A DNA stretch of 64,000 nt, taken from Pseudomonas nitroreducens. GTDB taxonomy: Bacteria > Pseudomonadota > Gammaproteobacteria > Pseudomonadales > Pseudomonadaceae. The position numbers were made by a program, and so were the translations under genes. Shown here in pieces: positions 1-8,093 of the stretch. The notes beneath the pieces are model-generated. The model was given only the letters and a program-made list of their open reading frames with translations. It was not told where the DNA came from and did not search any database. The stretch covers positions 62,001-126,000 of the forward strand of contig NZ_JACHLI010000020.1 of the NCBI RefSeq assembly GCF_014204515.1, written 5' to 3'. The first letter of the stretch is position 1; each line of letters starts with the position of its first letter.

Positions 1-753
1 CATGAGGATGCCGCTGCGCACCGTGCCGCCGCCATCCCAGGTCAGCCGGTCGTTGCCGAAGCTCATCAGGACCTGCCCGCGGATGCCGCCGCCGGTGAGC
101 GTCAGACTGTCGTCGCCGCCGCTGACGCTGACATTGCCACCGACGCTGCCGCCGGAAATGATGATGGTGTCCTGGCCGAAGCCGGTGACCAGGTTGCCGA
201 TGATCGCGCCGCCGGACAGGTCGAACAGGTTGTTGTCCAGCTTCATGTCGACCCGGCCGATGGTGCCGCCGCTCATGCGCGCGGTGTCGCCGTCCTCGAA
301 GGCGCCGATGATGATGCCGCCGCTCATGCTGAAGAAGTCGCGCTGATCGCCCTGGGCCAGGGAGCCGATGCTGCCGCCGGTCATGACGAAATCGTCGACG
401 CCGTCGCCCTGGCTGACCGCGCCGGCAATGGTCCCGGCGCTGATGCGCAGGCTGTCGGCGCCGCCGCCCTGGCTGAGGTTGCCGCCGATGCTGCCCGAAT
501 CCATGGTCACGCTGTCATTGCCATCGCCGAAGGTGACGTTGCCGCTGATGGCGCCGCTGCCGCCGGCGGGGAAGCTCAGGCTGTTGTCGCCGCCCGTGTC
601 GGTCAGCTCCGGCGCGCTGCCGGAACTGCACAGATGCTGGTCGTTGCCCGGTCCGGGGCTGAAGCTGCAAGCGGCATGGACCGATGTGCCGGGCAGCAGG
701 AAAGTCAGCGGGAGTACCGCACCCAGAGCGCACTGCAAGCGGGACCATGCCAT
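1..753 (-). CDS. Autotransporter-like surface protein, N-terminal part (cut by window edge)
   Basis: Reading leftward from an ATG at 753 the frame stays open to base 1, so at least 251 residues are present and the C-terminus lies outside the window. The first residues (MAWSRLQCALGAVLPLTFLL, then PGTSVHAA) form a typical Sec signal peptide with cleavage near VHA-A. From about residue 60 the protein is a run of glycine/serine/aspartate-rich units of about 20-25 residues built around SGGxIxG and GxGxDxxxxSGG, for example DSGSIGGNLSQGGGADSL and SGGSVGGNVSVSGGDDSL. Such repeats fold as a beta-helix in passenger domains of type V autotransporters, so a C-terminal beta-barrel is expected beyond the edge (inference). 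It could instead be another secreted beta-helix adhesin. The ribosome-binding site before 753 is weak. Confidence 0.75.
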   Translation of the reverse strand, partial: MAWSRLQCALGAVLPLTFLLPGTSVHAACSFSPGPGNDQHLCSSGSAPELTDTGGDNSLSFPAGGSGAISGNVTFGDGNDSVTMDSGSIGGNLSQGGGADSLRISAGTIAGAVSQGDGVDDFVMTGGSIGSLAQGDQRDFFSMSGGIIIGAFEDGDTARMSGGTIGRVDMKLDNNLFDLSGGAIIGNLVTGFGQDTIIISGGSVGGNVSVSGGDDSLTLTGGGIRGQVLMSFGNDRLTWDGGGTVRSGILM

Positions 754-1031
754 GGTTCTGTCCGAATCCTGGTAGGGGCTTCCTGAAAGTCTTAGTTGAC
801 TGATCGGATATAGCAAAACCGATATTGCGCGCTCCCGACGAGCCGTACAGCCCGTCCTAGAGCCATGTAACGCCGGCGATACAGTGACCGGCGGTGGAAA
901 CTTCAGCCAGGCCGAAGGCTCAGGCTTTAGAAATCGTCGATTGATCTGCCCCCACCCCGGCGTTGAGATAAGCCCGCGGCCAGCACGTCGCCGCCCGCCA
1001 CCGACAACAACGAGAAAGAGGTTCGCGCCCC

Positions 1032-1940
1032 ATGCGCACGCTGATCAAAGCCCTGGCCCTGGCTTCCACCACCCTCCTCGGCGCACCGCTCGCCGTGACC
1101 GCCACCGAGGCACCCAAGGCCGAAAGCCCGGCCTTCGTGGTGCACAAGCTGACGGACTTCCTCTACGCCATCGGCGAGCCGAACTACTACCAGAAGAACT
1201 ACTCGTACCTGCTGGTGGGCGCGGACCAGGCGCTGATGTTCGACTCGGGCGCCAACCAGAAGGAAGACATCACCCAGGTTGCCCGGAAGATCACTGACAA
1301 GCCGCTCTCGGTATTGCCCTCGCACCTGCACTTCGACCACTTGGGCGGGCTGCACAATTTCCACAGCGTCTACCTGGTGGATACGCCGTTCACCGCGAAA
1401 TTCCGCCGCGACGATGGCCTGTATCACGTGCCCGAACCCGTCTACCTGGGCAATATCGACCACATGACCCTGGCGCCCTTCAAGGTGGCGCGGCTGGTGA
1501 AGCCCGACGAGGTGATCGACCTGGGTGGCCTCAAGCTGCGCCTGCTGAGCATGCCCGGCCATACGCCGGATGAGGTGGCGCTGTTCGATGAGGCGCACAA
1601 CATCCTGCTCTCCGGCGACCACCTCTACCCGTCCTGGCTGCTGGCGGGGAACCTGAAGGACTACGTCGCCTCGCTGGACGCCACCCTGAAGGTGATCAAC
1701 CCGCAGACCACCCTTTACGGCGCCCACGCCGACGAAGACCCGAGCAAGGTGCCGGCGATGACCTACGCCGATGTGGTGGCGGTCCGCGACAAGATGCAGC
1801 AGATCCAGGCCGGCCGCGCCAAGGGCGAAGCCTTCAGCGACCCGGAGCTGATCAGGAGTTCGGAGCTGTACAAGGTGGAGAAGGACATCAGCATCCTCAC
1901 CGACATCCAGTTCACCGATGGGCGCGGTTACGGCTACTGA
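1032..1940 (+). CDS. Secreted metallo-beta-lactamase-fold hydrolase
   Basis: 302 residues with an N-terminal signal peptide (MRTLIKALALASTTLLGAPL, then AVTATEA), so the product is probably periplasmic. The zinc motif HLHFDH is at residues 98-103, followed by His177 (PGHTPD), Asp196 (SGDHLYP) and His232 (YGAHAD), the ligand pattern of a di-zinc MBL-fold enzyme. The family is broad (lactonases, glyoxalase II-like, thiolesterases, sulfatases) and the substrate cannot be read from sequence. It stands alone, diverging from the autotransporter across a 278-bp gap. A repeat-filled gap follows. The ATG at 1032 is chosen because it gives a complete signal peptide. Confidence 0.85.
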   Translation: MRTLIKALALASTTLLGAPLAVTATEAPKAESPAFVVHKLTDFLYAIGEPNYYQKNYSYLLVGADQALMFDSGANQKEDITQVARKITDKPLSVLPSHLHFDHLGGLHNFHSVYLVDTPFTAKFRRDDGLYHVPEPVYLGNIDHMTLAPFKVARLVKPDEVIDLGGLKLRLLSMPGHTPDEVALFDEAHNILLSGDHLYPSWLLAGNLKDYVASLDATLKVINPQTTLYGAHADEDPSKVPAMTYADVVAVRDKMQQIQAGRAKGEAFSDPELIRSSELYKVEKDISILTDIQFTDGRGYGY

Positions 1941-1965
1941 GACTTGCGCTCAGCGCGCTCTTCGT

Positions 1966-2166
1966 GGGAGCGAGCTTGCTCGCGAACCCGAGTCAGCCTG
2001 ACGGGGAAGTGCAGGATGGGGGCCACTTTGATGTTTCTGCGCTCAGGTCGGCCCTCACCCTAGCCCTCTCCCAGGGGGAGAGGGAACCGTACGGTGCAGG
2101 ATCAAACCCCATCGTCAGCCGGCACGGTTTGCCCCCTCTCCCCCCGGGAGAGGGCTGGGGTGAGGG
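1966..2166. repeat. Intergenic inverted repeats downstream of the MBL gene
   Basis: The gap 1941-2217 lies between two converging genes. It holds one arm of a GGGAGCGAGCTTGCTCGCGA palindrome near 1966-1988. Two facing copies of a CCCTCTCCC/GGGAGAGGG element follow at about 2053-2166, the second continuing as GCTGGGGTGAGGGG. Copies recur in at least seven other gaps of this window. No gene is visible in the gap. The repeats may act as bidirectional transcription or mRNA ends (inference). Confidence 0.7.
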
Positions 2167-2217
2167 GAAGACCCAAGCACCGAGTCATCCGCAGGGAAGA
2201 GAAACTCCGATCGGACG

Positions 2218-3102
2218 CTACTCGACTATCGCCAACAACCATTCGATGAACGCCCGGACCTCCGGGCGTTCGCGTTTCGCCTCGGGGCAGACCACGTAGT
2301 AGTTGTGCACCGCCGCCACCGAGATCGGCAGCGGGCGCACCAGCCGGCCTTCGTCGAGGTCGCGCTGCGAAACAGTCTCATCGCTGAGCGCCACGCCGAA
2401 GCCATCGCGTGCCGCCTGCAACACCATGCCGAAATCCTCGAAATGGATATCCTCGGCACCACCGCGCGAGTGACCGGCCTCGGCCAGCCATTGCTGCCAC
2501 TGGCTGCCGTCGTCCTCGTGGAGCAGCCGGTGCCGCGCCAGGTCGGCGGCCTCGACGATGGCCAGCGGCCCGCGCAGGTATTGCGGGCTGCACACCGGCG
2601 TCATGCGGATGCCGTGCAGCAAGCGCCACCACACGCCAGGCCACGGCGGCGTGCCGTAGATCACCGCGACGTCGGCGCGGCGCCAGTCCACCTGCGGCAT
2701 GCCCGGCGCGGTAATCACCCTCACCCGCACCGACGCGGATTCCTCCATGAAGCGCAGCAGCGGCCGGGTCAGCCACTCCACACCTTCAGCCGGCGGAATC
2801 GACAGGCAGATGTCCACCCGCTGCTCTGGCGGCCGGACTCCTGCGCGCAATGCCTGCACCGCCCCGGTGATCTCCTCCATGGCGCTGGCCACGCGCTTCT
2901 GCAGCTCGCGGCCGCTGGCGGTGAGCACCAGCTGGCGACCCCGCTTCTCGAACAGCTCCACCTCCAGGCTGGCCTGCAGCGCCTTGACCTGCTGGCTGAC
3001 CGCGCCGGTGGTGACGTGCAGCTCCACGGCGGCCGCCGCCAGGCTGCCCAGGCGGGCCACGCTTTCGAACACCCTGAAACTGTGCAGCGGGGGAAGGGCC
3101 AT
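2218..3102 (-). CDS. LysR-family transcriptional regulator (GcvA-like)
   Basis: 294 residues. The N-terminal winged helix-turn-helix (LHSFRVFESVARLGSLAAAA, then VELHVTTGAVSQQVKALQ) is typical of the GcvA/AmpR branch of LysR regulators, which carry TTGAVSxQVKxLE in the recognition helix. The rest is a periplasmic-binding-protein-like effector domain, full length for the family (about 290-300 residues). It is transcribed away from the NCS2 permease gene across 368 bp, so it may regulate that permease or itself. The effector is unknown. Confidence 0.85.
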   Translation of the reverse strand: MALPPLHSFRVFESVARLGSLAAAAVELHVTTGAVSQQVKALQASLEVELFEKRGRQLVLTASGRELQKRVASAMEEITGAVQALRAGVRPPEQRVDICLSIPPAEGVEWLTRPLLRFMEESASVRVRVITAPGMPQVDWRRADVAVIYGTPPWPGVWWRLLHGIRMTPVCSPQYLRGPLAIVEAADLARHRLLHEDDGSQWQQWLAEAGHSRGGAEDIHFEDFGMVLQAARDGFGVALSDETVSQRDLDEGRLVRPLPISVAAVHNYYVVCPEAKRERPEVRAFIEWLLAIVE

Positions 3103-3470
3103 CTTCTGCGCAAATCCTGCATCGAACCGAGGCCAACGGTTATAGCAGGGCCGCTCGCCTCAGGGGAGCGCGGCGGACTGGCGCGCAATTTGCGATGACC
3201 TCGATGCAGACGCCCGCAGGGAACCTTTGAGGACTTTGCGTGCAGCCAAGCGGTGCTTTTGGATTCACTCCTGCACACATTCCGTGCACGCGACGGTGAG
3301 TCAGGATTCCCTGCAGGACACCGATAACAGAGCCATCTCGAACGAAAAAACAGATAACCGAGCGGTCAGATTCCGGACCACCGGACACAAACATGTATAC
3401 AAAACAGTGGATATTTCCCACGCAGTTTGTCTACAGTGGCCGCACAACAAAAACAAGCGAGTCCTCAGCC
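3103..3470. promoter_or_regulatory. Divergent promoter region between a LysR gene and the NCS2 permease; possible GntR-type operator pair
   Basis: This 368-bp gap between divergent genes is AT-richer than its surroundings from about 3310 on. An 8-bp palindrome TGTATACA at 3394-3401 and a near copy TGTCTACA at 3428-3435 lie 34 bp apart, just upstream of the permease start. TGTAnnnACA-like palindromes are usual operators for GntR/FadR-class regulators, but no GntR gene lies nearby. LysR sites would also be expected here, but I could not single one out. The functional reading is inference. Confidence 0.3.
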
Positions 3471-5012
3471 ATGAATGATCGTTCAGCTGTAGCGTCCGCC
3501 GGAGCACGCCCGGAAGACGAGAACCTCGGAATCGGCGCCAACCTGGCGTACGGCCTGCAACACGTTCTGACCATGTACGGCGGTATCGTCGCCGTGCCCC
3601 TGATCCTCGGCCAGGCGGCCGGGCTCTCTGGAAGCGAGATCGGCCTGCTGATCGCCGCGTCGCTGTTCGCCGGCGGCCTCGCCACCCTGCTGCAGACCCT
3701 CGGCCTGCCCTTCTTCGGCTCGCAGATGCCGCTGGTGCAGGGCGTGTCCTTCGCTGGCGTGGCGACCATGATCGCCATCCTCGGCGGCGGCTATGAAGGC
3801 GGCGGCATGCCCGCGGTGCTCGGCGCGGTGATGGCGGCTTCCTTCATCGGCTTCCTGATCACCCCGGTGTTCTCGCGCATCACCAAGTTCTTCCCGCCGA
3901 TGGTCACCGGCATCGTCATCACCACCATCGGCCTGACGCTGATGCCGGTGGCGGCGCGCTGGGCCATGGGCGGCAACCCCAAGGCGCCGGATTTCGGCAG
4001 CATGGCCAATATCGGCCTGGCCGCCCTCACCCTGGTCATCGTCCTGCTGCTGAGCAAGCTGGGCAGCGCCTCCATCTCGCGCCTGTCGATCCTCCTGGCC
4101 ATGGTCATCGGCACGCTGATCGCCGCCGCCCTGGGCATGACCGACTTCTCCCGCGTGGCCGAAGGCCCGATGGTGGCCTTCCCGTCGATCTTCCACTTCG
4201 GCATGCCGACCTTCCACGTCGCCGCGATCCTCTCGATGCTCATCGTGATCATGGTGACCCTGGTGGAAACTTCGGCCGACATCCTCGCCGTGGGCGAAAT
4301 CATCGGCACCAAGGTCGACTCCAAGCGCCTGGGCAACGGCCTGCGCGCGGACATGGCGTCGAGCATCCTGGCGCCGATCTTCGGCTCCTTCACCCAGAGC
4401 GCCTTCGCCCAGAACGTCGGCCTGGTGGCCGTGACCGGCGTGAAGAGCCGCTACGTGGTGGCCACCGGCGGCCTGATCCTGGTGACCCTCGGCCTGCTGC
4501 CGGTGATGGGCCGGGTGATCGCCGCAGTGCCCTCCTCGGTGCTCGGCGGCGCTGGCGTGGTGCTGTTCGGCACCGTGGCGGCCAGTGGCATCCGCACGCT
4601 GTCCAAGGTCGACTACCGCAACAACATGAACCTGATCATCGTCGCCACCTCCATCGGCTTCGGCATGATCCCGATCGCCGCCCCCAGCTTCTATGAGCAC
4701 TTCCCCAGCTGGTTCGCCACCATCTTCCACTCGGGCATCAGCTCGGCGGCGATCATGGCCATCGGCCTGAACTTGCTGTTCAACCACTTCAAGACCGGCA
4801 ACTCGGACCAGCAGTCGGTGTTCGTCGCCGCCGAGGAGCGCACCCTGCGCTACCGCGACATTGCCGCGCTGAACGAGGGTGACTACTTCCAGAACGGCAA
4901 ACTGTTCGACGCCGAGGGCAACGAAGTGCCGGTGATCGTCGACGATCACGACGAGCACCACTCGCCAGCGGTGAAACCGCTCAAGCGTGAGGCGGTGAAC
5001 AGTAGCGCCTGA
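3471..5012 (+). CDS. NCS2-family nucleobase:cation symporter (xanthine/purine permease type)
   Basis: 513 residues from the ATG at 3471. The frame is open 26 codons further upstream, but that extension runs through the operator-like region, while MNDRSAVASAGARPEDENLG is a normal cytosolic start. The protein is very hydrophobic with about 12-14 membrane segments. It carries the NCS2 signatures QMPLVQGVSF and QNVGLVAVTGVKSRYVVATG (Gln314-Asn315-x-Gly317 with a TG end). In XanQ/UapA-type transporters this pattern goes with xanthine/urate rather than uracil, so a proton-coupled purine importer is likely; exact specificity is inferred. It ends in a bidirectional terminator. Confidence 0.85.
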   Translation: MNDRSAVASAGARPEDENLGIGANLAYGLQHVLTMYGGIVAVPLILGQAAGLSGSEIGLLIAASLFAGGLATLLQTLGLPFFGSQMPLVQGVSFAGVATMIAILGGGYEGGGMPAVLGAVMAASFIGFLITPVFSRITKFFPPMVTGIVITTIGLTLMPVAARWAMGGNPKAPDFGSMANIGLAALTLVIVLLLSKLGSASISRLSILLAMVIGTLIAAALGMTDFSRVAEGPMVAFPSIFHFGMPTFHVAAILSMLIVIMVTLVETSADILAVGEIIGTKVDSKRLGNGLRADMASSILAPIFGSFTQSAFAQNVGLVAVTGVKSRYVVATGGLILVTLGLLPVMGRVIAAVPSSVLGGAGVVLFGTVAASGIRTLSKVDYRNNMNLIIVATSIGFGMIPIAAPSFYEHFPSWFATIFHSGISSAAIMAIGLNLLFNHFKTGNSDQQSVFVAAEERTLRYRDIAALNEGDYFQNGKLFDAEGNEVPVIVDDHDEHHSPAVKPLKREAVNSSA

Positions 5013-5027
5013 TCCGGCGCTTCCCTG

Positions 5028-5053
5028 AAAAAGGCCCCTCGCGGGGCCTTTTT
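5028..5053. terminator. Bidirectional rho-independent terminator
   Basis: A perfect stem AAAAAGGCCCC / GGGGCCTTTTT closes on a TCGC loop. It lies between the converging permease (+) and amidase (-) genes. The A-run on one side and T-run on the other give each strand a GC stem followed by a U-tract. Confidence 0.9.
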
Positions 5054-5056
5054 CGT

Positions 5057-5866
5057 TCAGGTGGCCTGTTCCTCCAGCACAGCCTGATCGATCAGCCGCC
5101 AGGTCTTGGGCCCGACGATGCCGTCGGCCACCAGCTCGTGACGGCGCTGGAACTCCCGCACCGCGGCCTCGGTCCTGGCACCGAAATGGCCATCCTCCTC
5201 GGCCCCGCAGGCACGCTGGAGCAACCGCACCAGATCGCCCAGCGCGCCGCGCCGCAAGGTCGGCCGTGGCACCTGGCCCGGCGCCGTGTCCGGCTCCAGG
5301 GCCGGGATCATCGGCCGGAGAATCGCCTTGCCCTCGAGAATCTCCCGCACCCGTACGCGAAACTCCGCCATGTCGAAGGTCGGATCGTTCTTGCGCCCTT
5401 GCGGCAAGGCATATTCCTTGTGGCCGGCGCAGGCCCGCTCGTCCTGCTTCAGGTGCCTGAGAATGGCCGCGACACCGCGCTGGTAGCTGTCCATCTGCAC
5501 ATCGCTCCAGGCTTCATCGAGCCCGGTGTTTTCCGCCTCGATGCCGATGAAGCTGCTGTTGCCGGAACTGATGCCTTCCCAGCTGCCCTTGCCGGCATGG
5601 TTGCAGCGGCCGGCGGCGATCACGTAGTAGGTGCCGTCGCGTCCGAGCCCCAGCTGCGCCAGCGGCCCGCTGAGATCACGGCGCCCCTCGATCAGCGTCT
5701 TCAGGCTGGGCATGTTGCCGCGCAGCGGGCCGGCGGTGTGGTGGCAGATCACGCCGTGCACCGGCCCCATCTCGCCCACCCCACGCTCGGGCCAGCCGTC
5801 CACGCGGGCGACTTTCAGGCCGGCGGCTTCGAGCACGTCCGGCAGCCAGGTCAATGCGTAGCTCAT
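5057..5866 (-). CDS. AmpD-like N-acetylmuramoyl-L-alanine amidase with peptidoglycan-binding domain
   Basis: 269 residues from ATG 5866, preceded by a strong GGAGGAG Shine-Dalgarno; an open extension of 21 codons upstream is rejected. Residues about 30-175 form a type 2 amidase/PGRP zinc domain: HHT at 42-44, NHAG around 90, and GHKEY (His149) with RKNDP (Asp161) supplying the other ligands. Residues about 195-262 form a peptidoglycan-binding type 1 domain (GALGDLVRLLQRACG ... DGIVGPKTWRLID). No signal peptide is visible, so it could act in the cytosol, as phage endolysins and AmpD do, or be exported with help. Its start overlaps the upstream membrane-protein stop as ATGA, so the two are co-translated. 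Confidence 0.85.
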   Translation of the reverse strand: MSYALTWLPDVLEAAGLKVARVDGWPERGVGEMGPVHGVICHHTAGPLRGNMPSLKTLIEGRRDLSGPLAQLGLGRDGTYYVIAAGRCNHAGKGSWEGISSGNSSFIGIEAENTGLDEAWSDVQMDSYQRGVAAILRHLKQDERACAGHKEYALPQGRKNDPTFDMAEFRVRVREILEGKAILRPMIPALEPDTAPGQVPRPTLRRGALGDLVRLLQRACGAEEDGHFGARTEAAVREFQRRHELVADGIVGPKTWRLIDQAVLEEQAT

Positions 5867-6849
5867 GCTTGCACTCCTCCGGTGGCGGCGGGCAGGTCTT
5901 CGTCCGCGGTTTCCTCTTCGATCGGGCAATCGCAGCCATCGACATCGCCCTCCGGGTGCAGCATGACCACGCCGGGCGCCGACAAGCCCACCGGGGCCGC
6001 GAGGGGTGGCGCGGCGGGCTCCAGCAGCGGCAGCATCAGCGGCGCCGAGGCACCTCCGCCAGGGGGCGGGTTGAGCACCACCAGGCTCAGCTGGCGGCCC
6101 GCCTGCAGGTCTTCCTCCAGCAGCTGCACCGCCAGCCGGGTGCTGTCGCTGACGCTGGTCTCGCGGCTGATACCGTTGACCTGGACCACCGCGCCGCGCA
6201 CGAAACCGCTGCCCTGCAGGCAGACGTAGAGGGACTGGGCATCCACGGCGCCGGGCTGGGCGTCGGTCAGGGTCGGCACGGGGTTGCCCAGGCCGTCGCG
6301 GCGCTTGTCGCCTTCACGGGTGCGGAACAGCGTGTCGAACAGCTCGCCGAGCTTGTCGGTGGCCTGCTTGGCGAACATCCCGGCCAGGCACGCCATGCCC
6401 ACCAGGCCGTAGAGATTGACGTTGACCACGCCGTCATCGGCTGCCGCCGTGGTGCCGACGGTGAGGAAGCCGCCGCGGATGACCAGGTAGAGCATCAGCG
6501 CGAGGATCATGCCGATGAAGGGCTTGAGGATGTACCACCAGATCCAGCTGGCCATGAAGCGATCGTTGCCGACGAAGTCGCCGAACGACTTGGCGATGTG
6601 CACGAAGCTGCCCAGCCCGCCCGCCACCATGACCATCACCAGCAGCCGGGCGTCGGGGCCGGGACACCAGCCGAGCAGGCATTGCGCGCCGGCGTCGCCC
6701 TCGGTGCCGGCCAGCGGGAACTTCGGGTAGTGCTGCGGCCACAGCGACACCAGCAGCCAGGCCAGCAGCAGGGAAAGAAAGATCAGGCCGGCGCCCAGCG
6801 TCCAGATCTGCAGACGATTCGCGCGGCGGGTCCGGGTACGTGTGTCCAT
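5863..6849 (-). CDS. Multi-span membrane protein with an IPT/TIG-like C-terminal domain
   Basis: 328 residues from ATG 6849; an in-frame upstream extension looks like noncoding DNA. Hydrophobic segments lie at about 15-37 (WTLGAGLIFLSLLLAWLLV), 66-85, 100-127 and 140-163. After a charged linker, residues about 190-265 (SLYVCLQGSGFVRGAVVQVN ... LSLVVLNPPPGGG) match the beta-sandwich rhythm of IPT/TIG domains (GSGF...A.V.VNG). A proline/alanine-rich, then acidic tail follows. I do not recognise the family. Coupling to a cell-wall amidase by a 4-bp overlap suggests a shared envelope role (inference). Confidence 0.6.
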   Translation of the reverse strand: MDTRTRTRRANRLQIWTLGAGLIFLSLLLAWLLVSLWPQHYPKFPLAGTEGDAGAQCLLGWCPGPDARLLVMVMVAGGLGSFVHIAKSFGDFVGNDRFMASWIWWYILKPFIGMILALMLYLVIRGGFLTVGTTAAADDGVVNVNLYGLVGMACLAGMFAKQATDKLGELFDTLFRTREGDKRRDGLGNPVPTLTDAQPGAVDAQSLYVCLQGSGFVRGAVVQVNGISRETSVSDSTRLAVQLLEEDLQAGRQLSLVVLNPPPGGGASAPLMLPLLEPAAPPLAAPVGLSAPGVVMLHPEGDVDGCDCPIEEETADEDLPAATGGVQA

Positions 6850-7070
6850 GGCGGCTCCAGGCAACGAGGGATGGAAACGATCCCTGTCGCGAAGCGCCAC
6901 GGCATGCGCCCGATGCTTCAACCACGGGCGCCTTCCGCGCATCGCACGGCTGACAGTCCAGCTCACGTTAGCGCAGCGCAAAGCCTCTGCAAGGGGGCTT
7001 GGCGGATAATTTCGGGCGTCTCGCCAGCGTTACGTTGCAGCGCTGAAACAGTGGCTGTTGCAACGTTGAA

Positions 7071-7949
7071 TCAGGCCGCTGCGGTGTCTGCGGCCGGAGC
7101 TTCCAGCAGCCCGATAAAGGCCCGCAGCGCCGGGGTGTCGGTGCCGCGCCGCCAGAACAGCCAGGTGGTCGCTTCGGCGTGGTGCGGCGCCAGGCGGTGG
7201 ATCGCCACGTTGCGCCCGCCGGCCAGGCTCTCGAACATCGCCCGCGGCACGATGGCCACGCCGCCACCGGCAGCGATGCAGGCGAGCATGCCGTGGTAGG
7301 ACTCCATCTCGACGATCTTGCCCGGCACCACCCGGTGCTCGGCGAACCAGCCTTCCAGACGCTTGCGGTAGGAGCAGGTATCGCGGAAGGCGAACACCGT
7401 CTCCCCCGCCACGTCCCGCGCATCGTGCACCGGCGCGTGGTGGCGGGCGCTCATCAGCACCAGTTCCTCGCGGTACACCGGCTTGCCGTCCAGCTGCGGG
7501 TGATTGGCCGGGCCATCGGCGAAGGCGGCAATGAAGCGGCCGGAGAGCACGCCGTCGATCATCTCGCCGGAAGGGCCGGTGGACAGGTCGAGCTGCACCT
7601 TCGGGCACTGCTGGTGATAACGCGCCAGCATCTCGGGAATGCGCACCGCCGCCGTGCTCTCCATGGAGCCCAGGGAGAAGCCGCCGTGGGGCTCGGCGCC
7701 CACCGCCACCTGCTTCGCTTCCTCCACCAGATCGAGGATGCGCTCGGCGTAATCGAGGAAGCTGCGCCCGGTCGGCGACAGACGGAGACGGAGCTTTTCG
7801 CGGATGAACAGCTCGGTGCCCAGCTCCGCCTCCAGCTGCTTGATCCGCGTGGTCAGGTTCGACGGCACGCGGTGTAGACGGGCCGCGGCGGCGGTGATGC
7901 TGCCTTCGGTGGCGACGGCGCGGACGATTTCCAGCTGGGTCAGGTCCAT
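7071..7949 (-). CDS. ptrR: LysR-family regulator, PtrR/YneJ-like
   Basis: 292 residues from the second of two adjacent ATGs (7949; the other is 7952); GGAGAG sits at better spacing for the downstream one. The N-terminal HTH (MDLTQLEIVRAVATEGSITA ... LHRVPSNLTTRIKQLEAELG) and a CysB-type effector domain are complete. It is divergent from an aldehyde dehydrogenase of the Sad/YneI type. The same pairing (yneJ/ptrR next to sad/yneI) is known in E. coli, where PtrR controls use of putrescine-derived succinate semialdehyde. The symbol rests on this neighbourhood and family resemblance. Confidence 0.75.
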   Translation of the reverse strand: MDLTQLEIVRAVATEGSITAAAARLHRVPSNLTTRIKQLEAELGTELFIREKLRLRLSPTGRSFLDYAERILDLVEEAKQVAVGAEPHGGFSLGSMESTAAVRIPEMLARYHQQCPKVQLDLSTGPSGEMIDGVLSGRFIAAFADGPANHPQLDGKPVYREELVLMSARHHAPVHDARDVAGETVFAFRDTCSYRKRLEGWFAEHRVVPGKIVEMESYHGMLACIAAGGGVAIVPRAMFESLAGGRNVAIHRLAPHHAEATTWLFWRRGTDTPALRAFIGLLEAPAADTAAA

Positions 7950-8093
7950 CATTCTCTCCGGGAGAAGGAGTCTTTCTTGATTATTCATTTTACATGAATG
8001 GTTGCGCATCTTAATTTCTGCGCCATCCCGGAGCTACCACGCCCGGACGAACGACCGGCCTTGCGCCCTCCCATAGAACAAGCAGGACTCACC

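Noticed and set aside
2..775. Rightward proline-rich frames at the left edge
   Set aside because: They are the complement of the glycine-rich repeat units of the leftward autotransporter, which has a signal peptide and coherent repeats.
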